56,331 nt of DNA from a virus: positions 1 through 56,331 of the IMG/VR virus record IMGVR_UViG_3300028114_001316. One strand, 5' to 3'. The notes under the pieces are model-generated. The model searched no databases. It was not told the origin of the DNA and saw only the letters and a program-made list of their open reading frames with translations. Position numbers and translations under genes: made by a program. Positions 18,532 to 26,652 of this stretch are shown in pieces (position 1 is the stretch's first letter; each line of letters starts with the position of its first letter).

Positions 18532-19931
18532 GACGGTTTTACCGCAGCAGGAAATCCACCGAAAGGTAAATACCCATTTAAGTAATTACCTTCATAATCT
18601 TTGGGAATACCATGCGCTTGTTCAGATATTGGATTTTCTGCTCCAGGCCTTCTAGGAAAATAAACTGGAGTTCCATTTATTCCCGTTAACCATTGAGAAT
18701 TAACTTCGTTTGCAGTATATTGTACTGCTCCAGGTTTTGCTGCATAGATTGTTGAGTTTGCCCTTTGTTGAGCAAAAATTCTACTAATTGTTTGATCGTA
18801 AGTTTCTCCATTTCTATCCGTGGGCCAAATTACAGGTTTAAATGCTGGGTTCTTTAACCATCTTAATCTGCAAGAATTTACATTTTTTGCACATGTATCT
18901 GAAATCCAATAGTTAGTGTTTGGTGGGTAATTAAACTCGTCTGCAGAATGATTATTAATACAGACAAAATAATATTTTAATTTATCTTTTTCAATAAAAA
19001 CAAAATCTCCAGAAACGTAATTAGCGGTATTTTGCCAGAGTCCAGAATTACCTAAGCCGTTAGTAATTCTGGCTGCAGCTGATACTGCAGCTGGCCCTTT
19101 AGAAAAAATACCTCCAATAAATAATTGGTCATTTTCTGTCGCTACTGGAGGTGCAGATTGTAAACCGCGAATTGTGGCGTAATTATTTTCAATACCAGCG
19201 TAACAGCCACTATGTTTTTCTGTTAGTCTTGAATTGTACTCATAGCAACAATTTTCTCCTCTGTATTGAAAGTTACATTTTTTTGCTAGTATCGTCCTAG
19301 CGGGAAGAACTATATTTTCTATGTCGAGTACAGAGGCTAATTGATACTCTACCATGACTTTATTTTCTGTAGTTTTTCTGTCTATATAATAGATTTCTTT
19401 TGGTAGCTCAACTTCATATATGCTGGATTGAGCATTAAATATGTTTGTTCCTCCTTGAAAATTTTCACCTTTTAAATATTTAACAAAAGTTTTTATTCTA
19501 GTGAACTTCGCCCCAACTATATCACCTAAAGATTCAATTTGCATTCTAATGTATTTATAAAAAGAGTTTAAAGATTTATCTGGACTAAAGTTACCCATTG
19601 CAAGTCTAGGTGTTGGAAGAGTGCCTGCGCTTGTATAATCAAATCCATCTGCTACTATTGGAAATGGATAATAAAAATTATTTTTCCATTTTATTGCAGC
19701 GGATGGGTTATTACTAATGTTGTATAAGAAATATTCATTGTATAGCCTTAATACTCCTCCATTCAACGGCTGCTCTCCCGTATTATTAAAGTTTTTCAAA
19801 TTTGGCGATATTTCTGAAAGATCTATCTCATAGAAACTTATTGGTGTCGATGGTGTTAAAGAAGTTAGGTTTGAATTTATATCTTTGGAGCCACTTACGA
19901 TTAAATTGTATATCTCAGAAGATGTGCTCAT
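18528..19931 (-). CDS. Minor tail tip protein, lambda L-like, with inserted carbohydrate-binding-like module
   Basis: The 467-residue protein has the L-family core: ARTILAKKCNFQYRGENCCY at residues 211-230, paired cysteines Cys219, Cys228/229, Cys347 and Cys354, and a C-terminal YLPFGGFPA. In lambda gpL four such cysteines hold a [4Fe-4S] cluster. Between them, at about 299-343, is an inserted segment starting LWQNTANYVSGDFVFIEK and ending NTNYWI, which resembles the aromatic pattern of CBM5/12 chitin-binding-type modules. A second extra stretch (about 361-440) precedes the end. It overlaps the K-like gene by ATGA. The iron-sulfur role is inferred from the family. Confidence 0.82.
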   Translation of the reverse strand: MSTSSEIYNLIVSGSKDINSNLTSLTPSTPISFYEIDLSEISPNLKNFNNTGEQPLNGGVLRLYNEYFLYNISNNPSAAIKWKNNFYYPFPIVADGFDYTSAGTLPTPRLAMGNFSPDKSLNSFYKYIRMQIESLGDIVGAKFTRIKTFVKYLKGENFQGGTNIFNAQSSIYEVELPKEIYYIDRKTTENKVMVEYQLASVLDIENIVLPARTILAKKCNFQYRGENCCYEYNSRLTEKHSGCYAGIENNYATIRGLQSAPPVATENDQLFIGGIFSKGPAAVSAAARITNGLGNSGLWQNTANYVSGDFVFIEKDKLKYYFVCINNHSADEFNYPPNTNYWISDTCAKNVNSCRLRWLKNPAFKPVIWPTDRNGETYDQTISRIFAQQRANSTIYAAKPGAVQYTANEVNSQWLTGINGTPVYFPRRPGAENPISEQAHGIPKDYEGNYLNGYLPFGGFPAAVKPS

Positions 19932-19936
19932 ATTTA

Positions 19937-20479
19937 TTAAACAGGTACCTCTAGAAGGGTAGTTTGAATAATGTGCATATCATACGATATATATGAAGCC
20001 GTCCAATTTATAGAAATATATCTTGTGTCAATTTTATCATTTGATTTTTTATATATGGTTGGAGGATTATAAATAAAAGACTCTACACCCGCTCTTTCTT
20101 TTAAAAAATGCAAGATTGAAACTGTTTCATTTTCAGATCTGCCTTCAAAGTTTAAAGTAAATTTTGCAAGAGTTGAGTTTATTCCGTCAGAAATTCTTTG
20201 TTGATAACCATTCCCAAATTGAGAAACTGTAATTTGAGGACTAATTTCTATTGATGCATTATATGATGGTTTCCACCAAAAATTAGGGACTAAAATTCCG
20301 TTCAAAGAAATATATCCCTCCCAATGAACTTGTAGATTCGCAAGGGTTATTGGGTTATTAGAAACATTAGAATCTTTAATTGAATAATAGAAACGATCGT
20401 CACTACCTTTCACAATATCATACTTTTTATAAGTAGTTAAATTGCTCCAGTAGGAAACTGTATCGTGAATACTTGCCAT
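19937..20479 (-). CDS. Minor tail tip protein, lambda M-like, with N-terminal carbohydrate-binding-like module
   Basis: The 180-residue protein opens the tip operon. Residues 10-60 (YWSNLTTYKKYDIVKGSDD, followed by aromatic residues and HWEGY) resemble a CBM5/12-type module. From about residue 75 the sequence fits lambda gpM (SPQITVSQFGNGYQQRISDG, then AKFTLNFEGRSENE). The gene starts after an AAAGG-containing leader and is the first gene downstream of the minus-strand GTGTAA box at 20501-20506. gpM caps the tape measure at the tail tip in lambda. Confidence 0.82.
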   Translation of the reverse strand: MASIHDTVSYWSNLTTYKKYDIVKGSDDRFYYSIKDSNVSNNPITLANLQVHWEGYISLNGILVPNFWWKPSYNASIEISPQITVSQFGNGYQQRISDGINSTLAKFTLNFEGRSENETVSILHFLKERAGVESFIYNPPTIYKKSNDKIDTRYISINWTASYISYDMHIIQTTLLEVPV

Positions 20480-20500
20480 ATACCTTTTACCTCTAATAAT

Positions 20501-20522
20501 TTACACTTAAAATATAGTGTAA
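20501..20522. promoter_or_regulatory. Divergent pair of GTGTAA boxes
   Basis: One box reads on the minus strand (20506-20501) and lies 21 nt before the M-like start, with a purine-rich ribosome site between. The other reads on the plus strand (20517-20522) and lies 9 nt before the ATG at 20532, with no ribosome site. The intergenic region is only 52 bp and serves two virion operons that run apart. Confidence 0.5.
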
Positions 20523-20531
20523 TCATGTTTA

Positions 20532-21341
20532 ATGTTTAACGTATATTCTATAGAAAACCAAAACTTTTATTTAAATAACTCTCTTATTTCTGGAATTGAA
20601 GACTTGAGTATATCTTACGGTAATAATATTAATCCTTATCTATCTATAGATAGCAATGACATGAATTACTTTGTTTCTGCTCCAATTATAGCTAATTTGG
20701 ATTTAAATTACGTTTTGAGCTCGAATGACCCTTTTATATCCTATACAGGCAGTAATTCCTTCTCTGGAAAAATCGAGTACGGGAACAAATTTTTTACATT
20801 TTCTAGCGGATATTTGAATAATTACTCTATAGAATATAGATTAAACGAATACCCAAAAGTCAACGTAAAAACTTTATTATTAGGAGAATTAGGAAACACT
20901 TCTGGATCTTTTAACTTTAATCCAAAACCAATAAATGATTTCGATATAAGTGATGGCTGCTATGTCGACCTAAATTTAAATGAAGCGAACTCTAATAGGT
21001 TAGAATCATTCGGATTAAATATAAATATAAATAGGGTTCCAATCTACACTATTGGTAATTATTTACCAGATGCTGTTATCATTAAATATCCTATAAATAT
21101 AAGTTTAAATTTTGAATTTTCAATGAGTGATTATGATCAAGAAAAAGTAACTAATATATTTAAATCTATATCAAGTAGAGACTTTAGTGTTAATTTTAGA
21201 AAATATAACACTAATCAGTCTTTGTTAAAGATAAATTTGGCTAATTTAATTAATAATAATACTCAATTATCGTATTCAATAAATAATGATGCTAAATTAA
21301 CCTTAAGCTTTGATACATATATATTGAGTGGTAGTTTATAA
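20532..21341 (+). CDS. Virion protein, diverged paralog of the tail tube protein
   Basis: This 269-residue beta-rich protein contains RVPIYTIGN followed by KYPINISLNFEF (about residues 170-200). The tail tube protein encoded at 2675-3823 has RTPIQRLGN followed by DFPLTVSLSVEA at its matching C-terminal part. Both also share an earlier LDLNYVL / LDFSYLL strand. This points to an ancient duplication; a tail tube variant, tail tip adaptor (distal-tail-like) or decoration protein are the options. It has no Shine-Dalgarno sequence and starts 9 nt after a GTGTAA box. An out-of-frame ATG at 20525 is ignored. Confidence 0.5.
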   Translation: MFNVYSIENQNFYLNNSLISGIEDLSISYGNNINPYLSIDSNDMNYFVSAPIIANLDLNYVLSSNDPFISYTGSNSFSGKIEYGNKFFTFSSGYLNNYSIEYRLNEYPKVNVKTLLLGELGNTSGSFNFNPKPINDFDISDGCYVDLNLNEANSNRLESFGLNININRVPIYTIGNYLPDAVIIKYPINISLNFEFSMSDYDQEKVTNIFKSISSRDFSVNFRKYNTNQSLLKINLANLINNNTQLSYSINNDAKLTLSFDTYILSGSL

Positions 21342-21368
21342 AATTTAGAAATATATGAAGTATTGATA

Positions 21369-21374
21369 TATAAT
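21369..21374 (+). promoter_or_regulatory. -10-like TATAAT 7 nt before the ATG at 21382
   Basis: A perfect TATAAT ends 7 nt before the start codon and no ribosome site is present. I see no good -35 at the 17-nt distance. The spacing matches the leaderless arrangement found before several minus-strand genes. Confidence 0.4.
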
Positions 21375-21381
21375 AAATTAT

Positions 21382-21855
21382 ATGACATTTCAAGAACTCC
21401 TCAATTCGCCAGTATTTTTTAATACTTTTATCAAAAATGATACATTTTTCAACTCTTTAAAAGACAAGTTTCCAGAAATCTTAGCAGACCTTACTAGCTC
21501 CAGAAACAATCCAAATTGCTCTTGCAAAAATAGAGTAAAAGCTCATCTTCAAGGGAAACTTACTACTGAGCAAGATTATTTCAATAATCTTATCAATAAT
21601 GAAGAAGTTAAGAAATCAACACAAGAAAAAGCTGAAGAAATTAAAAATTCTCAAGCACCAACTAACCCAATGGAGAACCATATGCAAATGATGCAACAAA
21701 ACATGTTTAGAAATAGCGGCGGAAGAGTATTCGAAATCGGCAAGACAGAAGAAGATTGGAAAAATCTTGCTAAAAAATTAACTGAAGAAAAGATACTTTT
21801 TAAGTCTTTCTCAATAGTAGAAAAATCAGATAAACTAGTTGTTTATTTTATTTAA
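21382..21855 (+). CDS. Unknown protein with CSC motif
   Basis: The 157-residue protein has no recognised family. The N-terminal third is helical and aromatic, followed by NCSCKNRVKAHLQGKL near residues 48-63, a charged linker, a Met/Gln-rich stretch (MENHMQMMQQNMF), and a small beta-alpha end (GRVFEIGKTEEDWKNLA). Clustered cysteines could bind a metal. It lies between a virion gene and a small membrane protein gene, whose ATG follows its stop directly. Confidence 0.45.
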   Translation: MTFQELLNSPVFFNTFIKNDTFFNSLKDKFPEILADLTSSRNNPNCSCKNRVKAHLQGKLTTEQDYFNNLINNEEVKKSTQEKAEEIKNSQAPTNPMENHMQMMQQNMFRNSGGRVFEIGKTEEDWKNLAKKLTEEKILFKSFSIVEKSDKLVVYFI

Positions 21856-22152
21856 ATGTTTTATCAATTCTTAGCGTATTTGTTTGTTTGCTTGGGAGTG
21901 ACTTATGCTTGGAGCGATACTGAGATTGCTAGACCTTTTAGAAATTTTATAGCTAAGATTCCTTATATTCATAAACCTTTGCTTTGTCATGAATGTTCTA
22001 GTTTTTGGATATCTTTAGGTGTTAGTTTTTTTATTAATCCTTTTGATTTATTAATTTATTCTTACTTTAGTAATATATTAAGCGCTTTTTGTGGATTTTT
22101 TATTAATCTTTATTTTGTAAGAAACCAATTAGTAAAGTATAAAGATTATTAA
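21856..22152 (+). CDS. Small membrane protein with CxxC motif
   Basis: This 98-residue protein has an N-terminal hydrophobic helix (FYQFLAYLFVCLGVTYAW), then PLLCHECSSFWISLGVSFF at about 41-59, and a further hydrophobic segment near 60-88. The Cys-x2-Cys followed by SFW at a membrane surface resembles small DUF1360-type phage membrane proteins, which is a tentative link. The stop shares a TTAA with the stop of the convergent gene. Confidence 0.45.
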   Translation: MFYQFLAYLFVCLGVTYAWSDTEIARPFRNFIAKIPYIHKPLLCHECSSFWISLGVSFFINPFDLLIYSYFSNILSAFCGFFINLYFVRNQLVKYKDY

Positions 22153-22973
22153 TCTTTAATTTTTTTAATTCGATCTATTAATTCAAACAACTTAACTTTG
22201 GGTATATCTGAGATAGAGTTTAAATTTTCTGCATTATCAAAATTATCTTTAATTAATCTTTTCTTAAGCGCTTCAAAATTAACATTCTTTTCTTTCATGA
22301 CTTTTTCAAGTAATGATTGGGGAGAAGTTGGATTTTCATTTACAGAAGAAGAGTCATCGAGAAGTTTTGCATCTCCAAGTTCTTCTTGAGAAACAATATT
22401 AATCTTCAAAAAATTACGAACACAACGCACAAACGCTCTATTCTCGGCAATTGCAGCCAAGAAGAATCTGGCAAAGCTCTTTGTATTATTTAAAGTGGCA
22501 TCAGCAAGAGATTCAAAAATCACCTCTTTTCCACCAGTTTCATAATTTGGCAACCAAGTAATCCTACAACTCGTTGCAAAATAATTTTCAGAAGCTGCAA
22601 CAACTTTATATTCAACACTAGTATAGCCCCTAATTTGAGCTAGTTCTTTAATTCCGCCTAAAAGTATAAGAAGATCTTTATCTTGAAGTTTTGAAACATC
22701 TGTTTCTTGAGTTTTTTGCCTATTAGGTACAAGATGTTCAACTTTAACCATTTTACGCCAATTGATTGTACCATCATCATTAAATACATAATTTAAAGTT
22801 TGATCTTCAATAAGACCATAATTATTTCTAGTTACTAGCTTTGGAGGAGTAACTTGAAGCATTGGTGTCGCAGTATTTTCAATTTGAATGTCTGATCCTT
22901 TATTCACAACATTGAACAACTCTGAACTACCAATTGAAACTGTATTTTCTTCTGATTTGATTTTAGGGCTCAT
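22149..22973 (-). CDS. Possible recombination or ssDNA-annealing-type protein
   Basis: The 274-residue protein has a central segment SFARFFLAAIAENRAFVRCV followed by RNFLKINIVSQEELG (about residues 168-202). Repeated Arg/Ala helices of the type A-x2-RA-x2-R near the end of a folded core are seen in Rad52/RecT-like phage annealing proteins, and the C-terminal helical tail (SLLEKVMKEKNVNFEALKKR) would fit. The link is weak and based on this pattern only. It has its own promoter, with the -10 box 6 nt before the ATG. Confidence 0.3.
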   Translation of the reverse strand: MSPKIKSEENTVSIGSSELFNVVNKGSDIQIENTATPMLQVTPPKLVTRNNYGLIEDQTLNYVFNDDGTINWRKMVKVEHLVPNRQKTQETDVSKLQDKDLLILLGGIKELAQIRGYTSVEYKVVAASENYFATSCRITWLPNYETGGKEVIFESLADATLNNTKSFARFFLAAIAENRAFVRCVRNFLKINIVSQEELGDAKLLDDSSSVNENPTSPQSLLEKVMKEKNVNFEALKKRLIKDNFDNAENLNSISDIPKVKLFELIDRIKKIKD

Positions 22974-22979
22974 TTAGTA

Positions 22980-23008
22980 ATGATACTACAGATTGTATAT
23001 TAAGTCAA
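22980..23008 (-). promoter_or_regulatory. Sigma70-like promoter, leaderless spacing
   Basis: On the minus strand TTGACT (23008-23003), a 17-nt spacer and TATCAT (22985-22980) end 6 nt before the ATG at 22973. The -35 box overlaps the stop codon of the upstream gene. A usual start point would fall at the start codon itself. Confidence 0.6.
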
Positions 23009-24151
23009 CTTAAAAATATAAAAATTATCAGCTTCTTTCCAAAAATCAGGATGATCCACTACTTTATCTCCTGTTTTATTTAACCAATCATATTTTGATC
23101 TAAACTGACCTTTTGAAGTATGCAGTATTCTAGAAGAGTTATAGTAAAGATTATCAATCTCTTTTACGCTAGTGTCTTGTTTACTCTTATGGTTTCTGTT
23201 TATAATTAAGTTATAATCCATATAATTTAATTTATACTTACTAAGCTCGTCATCCTTCAAGAAAGATAGTAATACATAGTTTATTGAATTATTCTTTAAC
23301 GTTTTAACAAAGTTTACATCATTATCATGGTCTATAATGTAAATTAATTGGATAATATTACTTTTGTACTTTTTAAGTATATCTTTTTTAATGGGTTTAT
23401 CTGTGAAAATTATGGATTTTTTAATTGATAATACTTTTTCAAGAACTTTTTCGTTGAAAAGATAATCCATTCTTATGATAGGATTTTCTATTGGAATTGA
23501 ATTTACGTCTATCTCATCGTCTAATATAACTTCAAAACTCCTATTATTAAAATCTGGTCCAATATGTATAGTTTCTGGTAATTTAGAATGGCTTATATTT
23601 AATAAATCCAAAATCCCTTTAGCAATTTCTTCTGGTTTTATGGTATCTATTGATTTAGGGTTTTCTACTTGAGAGTATGATGGTTTTTTATTTCCAATTT
23701 TTTCGTACCCTTTTAGTAGTATATGTTTATTTTTATTTCCAAAATGAGGACCAGCAACATCGGGATTGCTTATGCTGTAAATTGAAACTATGGGCTTATC
23801 AAAATAAGAAGCTAAATGAACAGAAAGACTATCAGCGCCAAAGTGTAAAATACTATTTTCAATAACATAAGCTAATTGATTTAGAGTCGTTTGGCCAACG
23901 ATATTAATTACTCCATTTAAAACTTTTTCGTCTTTTATACCAACTTGTAATATATGAATGTTTTCTTTTAATAAAGGAGCATGAATCAATCCAATTACTT
24001 CTTGCCAATAAGAATAATTTCTAGAGTCATAAGGAGTTTGAGCTTGAAAAGTTATATACTTTTGTAAGGGCAAAGGAAAAAATTTAGTATAGATAAAAGG
24101 TTTGTCAATTTTTGAACCAGTATTAGTTGCGTATGTATCTAAAAGTCTCAC
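23000..24151 (-). CDS. C-terminal half of a GT9 (heptosyltransferase-like) glycosyltransferase
   Basis: The 383-residue product starts at GTG 24151, since no ATG is available nearby. Residues about 55-170 carry the C-terminal Rossmann domain of GT9 enzymes: IHILQVGIKDEKVLNGVINI, TTLNQLAYVIENSILHFGAD and SVHLASYFDKPIVSIYS. The N-terminal GT9 domain is missing here but is found at the end of the preceding gene, 14 bp upstream in another frame. The last 200 residues form an unrecognised domain. The enzyme type transfers heptose or related sugars onto LPS core. Splitting or a frameshift is possible. Confidence 0.65.
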   Translation of the reverse strand: MRLLDTYATNTGSKIDKPFIYTKFFPLPLQKYITFQAQTPYDSRNYSYWQEVIGLIHAPLLKENIHILQVGIKDEKVLNGVINIVGQTTLNQLAYVIENSILHFGADSLSVHLASYFDKPIVSIYSISNPDVAGPHFGNKNKHILLKGYEKIGNKKPSYSQVENPKSIDTIKPEEIAKGILDLLNISHSKLPETIHIGPDFNNRSFEVILDDEIDVNSIPIENPIIRMDYLFNEKVLEKVLSIKKSIIFTDKPIKKDILKKYKSNIIQLIYIIDHDNDVNFVKTLKNNSINYVLLSFLKDDELSKYKLNYMDYNLIINRNHKSKQDTSVKEIDNLYYNSSRILHTSKGQFRSKYDWLNKTGDKVVDHPDFWKEADNFYIFKLT

Positions 24152-24165
24152 TCTTTTATTGTATC

Positions 24166-26079
24166 CTACTTGAGTTCAAAATCTATTTTATCTAAGCCAT
24201 TGTGAAGATAATTTAAATTTCTTTGAGTGCAGGTATAAGGTAAATAAGCGATATCAAAGTATCCATTGTGTTGACTATTTCCTTCTAACCAAATTAAGTT
24301 ATCCATCATAGGATTATATTCTATCCATCTATGAACATAAGGATTACCATCTAGTATGTCTTTATACTGCGGTTTTGTAGCCACATACAAGCTATAGTCT
24401 GGATATCTATTTTTAATAGATTTAAATAAAGCAGTACTTAAGAATATGTCTCCTGCGCTTTCTGGCATAACATATATAACTCTACCTTTATCTTTTTCAT
24501 CAAGTAGATCTTCAAATTTTACTTGTTTTTTATTTTCATTTTCTTTCAAGGCTACATTTCTGAAATAATTTTCTACATCTTGTCTTTTTGCTCCTTTAGA
24601 TAATTCTTGCATCCAATATTTATGCCCAGAATCATTACTATCGATATTTTTCATTTTTAAAATATTATGATACAGCTCAATCAACCAGACTGCATCATCT
24701 TTAATCTCTGGCATTTGATAATAAGGATCTTTTTTATCCTCTGGGTTTTCTTTTATTTTTTCCCAATCAGCAAAAGGTTGAGAATCGATAAAATCTTCTA
24801 GAGTTTTACCTATGTTTTTTACTGCAAAATTATCAATTGTCCATTCTCTAGCTTTTTTACCCAACTCTCTTCTTTTATATTCGGGCATTTTAAATACAAT
24901 GTTAATTTGTTTGGCTATAGATTCTGGAGTTGTAGAAGCTTTAATAAATTCTGTTCCGTGTTCTCTATATTCTGTCCATTCCAGAGGTAATGAACCTGCT
25001 TGTGACTCACACATTTCTTCTCCACAAGAATAATTAGTAACTAGCGTAATTAATTCTGTTAATTTTGCTTCTTGAATGGGTATCTCTTGACCTCCGCTTG
25101 TGAAAGGATGACAGTATGTATCCATAAAATTGTATACCTCGTTTAATTGAGACTCTGTAACTCCTAATCCTACATTCGTTGTTGTCTGACTCTTTTCTGC
25201 TCCACAATATTTACAGTTTAAATCTTGACCAGTAAAGGGTTTAATTTCGTATTGACCACAGTTTTTACATATATATGTCGTTAATACTTCTTGAGGATTT
25301 ACTCCGATCTCTGAAGCTAACTTATGTATGTTCCAACCTTCTCCCCAATGTGTATGAAACAATAAATAAGTATTCTCAATTCCTGGATTTTCCTTTTTCC
25401 ATAAAGCGTAACCTTGCAAAAGATTAGGAACGCTTTTTCTTAACTGATTTCTAAACACGAATCCGATAATAAAAGCATTTTCTGGAAGATTGTTCTTTCT
25501 GCGAAGTTCTTTTCTGTCAAAATCTGATAATCTATAAAAATCTTTATCTTCTAAGCACCCGTGAACTGTTTTTATATGACTATAACCAAGTTTATGCAGA
25601 GCTTTTGTTGCAAAATTGCTCCAGATCCAATAGTTTTTTATCTTGGTTGCATTTGTAATAGCAGATTGAAGTATAGGCAAGGAATCTAATGTCGTCCAAA
25701 TAACAGAACTAATTTTAGAAAACCAATTCTTTTCAATTGCAAAATCGACCCCCCAAATATCTTGTACAGCGAAATAGACATCTGGTTTTTCTTCGTTAAT
25801 TACTCTGTCTATAAAATGAGCCCCATAACTAGCCATTCTTGCCAAGTTTGGGTCTCTATTGAGTTGTTCTAGTTCTTGTTGATTATTAGGAAGCGAGCCT
25901 ACAGATTTCCATGGGGTTTTTTTAAGCTCTGGGTGATCATAAGTCATACCACAGGAGTAGTGAGTTATATCATACTTATCCGTAGAATACAGATACTTTA
26001 GTAAAGCTCTAGAGTTTCTGCCGAAACCAGTTTTTGCTAAAGAAAAATCACTTTGAAATAAGATTTTTTTTCTTTTCAC
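24166..26079 (-). CDS. GT4-type glycosyltransferase fused to an N-terminal GT9-like domain
   Basis: The reading starts at GTG 26079, three bases after the upstream stop; a TTG at 26088 is the alternative. About 637 residues. The first 420 have a GT-B glycosyltransferase layout (FQSDFSLAKTGFGRNSRALL, later FTSGGQEIPIQEAKLTELIT with the E-x7-E type pattern). A zinc ribbon is inserted near 265-290 (CKNCG and CKYCG). The last 110 residues (RVIYVMPESAGDIFLSTALF, then GNPYVHRWIEYNP) are the N-terminal half of a GT9 heptosyltransferase, continued by the next gene. It is an unusual fusion and probably acts on a surface glycan. Confidence 0.7.
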   Translation of the reverse strand: MKRKKILFQSDFSLAKTGFGRNSRALLKYLYSTDKYDITHYSCGMTYDHPELKKTPWKSVGSLPNNQQELEQLNRDPNLARMASYGAHFIDRVINEEKPDVYFAVQDIWGVDFAIEKNWFSKISSVIWTTLDSLPILQSAITNATKIKNYWIWSNFATKALHKLGYSHIKTVHGCLEDKDFYRLSDFDRKELRRKNNLPENAFIIGFVFRNQLRKSVPNLLQGYALWKKENPGIENTYLLFHTHWGEGWNIHKLASEIGVNPQEVLTTYICKNCGQYEIKPFTGQDLNCKYCGAEKSQTTTNVGLGVTESQLNEVYNFMDTYCHPFTSGGQEIPIQEAKLTELITLVTNYSCGEEMCESQAGSLPLEWTEYREHGTEFIKASTTPESIAKQINIVFKMPEYKRRELGKKAREWTIDNFAVKNIGKTLEDFIDSQPFADWEKIKENPEDKKDPYYQMPEIKDDAVWLIELYHNILKMKNIDSNDSGHKYWMQELSKGAKRQDVENYFRNVALKENENKKQVKFEDLLDEKDKGRVIYVMPESAGDIFLSTALFKSIKNRYPDYSLYVATKPQYKDILDGNPYVHRWIEYNPMMDNLIWLEGNSQHNGYFDIAYLPYTCTQRNLNYLHNGLDKIDFELK

Positions 26080-26081
26080 GA

Positions 26082-26615
26082 TTACCAAAGTTCGCTATCT
26101 TCTTGTGGGCTATTGATCGTTTCTTCTGTTGAATTTTTAGCTTTCTTTATTGCTTCAATTCTTTGAGTTTCAAAAACAGAATTTAAAGAATAGGCTAAAA
26201 ACTCCCTTAAAAGTCTAGCTTCGTTAAAGTAAAAACCAATTAAATAAGACTGTTTATTTTCTATATTTTGCTTATCTTCTTTATGAACACTATAAGAGAA
26301 ACCGACTTGTTTTTCTTCTCTAATATAGGGCGACAACTTGATCTTAGTAATTTGTTTTTCTGAGTTATGATAAGCAGAAAACTCTGTATTTCTTTCTATT
26401 GCGTCAAGAATTCCAGCTGCCTCTGTTAATGAAAATTTAACCTTAACACTTTTATTTGGATTATTTTGATTCTCCGAAAAAGACCCAATCTTTTTGGCAT
26501 CATTCCAAGAGCTTTGCTTGATTAATGAACCCCATACAGAATTATCTTTTGAATTTACGCTAAAACTACAAGCTGTGCCTGTGTTTTTACTATTTGGTTT
26601 GTAAAATGATATCAT
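26082..26615 (-). CDS. Possible single-stranded DNA-binding protein
   Basis: The 177-residue protein starts FYKPNSKNTGTACSFSVNSK, continues with strands and aromatic residues (SVWGSLIKQSSWNDAKKIGS), and ends in an acidic tail with a terminal tryptophan (SPQEDSELW). A beta-rich DNA-binding core with an acidic C-terminal tip is typical of phage and bacterial single-stranded DNA-binding proteins. It sits directly downstream of the DNA polymerase gene with its own consensus promoter. No other candidate for that function is seen in the replication cluster. The family is not recognised with certainty. Confidence 0.4.
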   Translation of the reverse strand: MISFYKPNSKNTGTACSFSVNSKDNSVWGSLIKQSSWNDAKKIGSFSENQNNPNKSVKVKFSLTEAAGILDAIERNTEFSAYHNSEKQITKIKLSPYIREEKQVGFSYSVHKEDKQNIENKQSYLIGFYFNEARLLREFLAYSLNSVFETQRIEAIKKAKNSTEETINSPQEDSELW

Positions 26616-26623
26616 ATTCCTTT

Positions 26624-26652
26624 ATATTACTACTTATATTTTAAAATGTCAA
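26624..26652 (-). promoter_or_regulatory. Sigma70-like promoter, near-leaderless spacing
   Basis: A perfect TTGACA (26652-26647), a 17-nt spacer and TAATAT (26629-26624) end 8 nt before the ATG at 26615. AAAGGA lies inside that gap, so a short-leader message remains possible. Confidence 0.6.
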
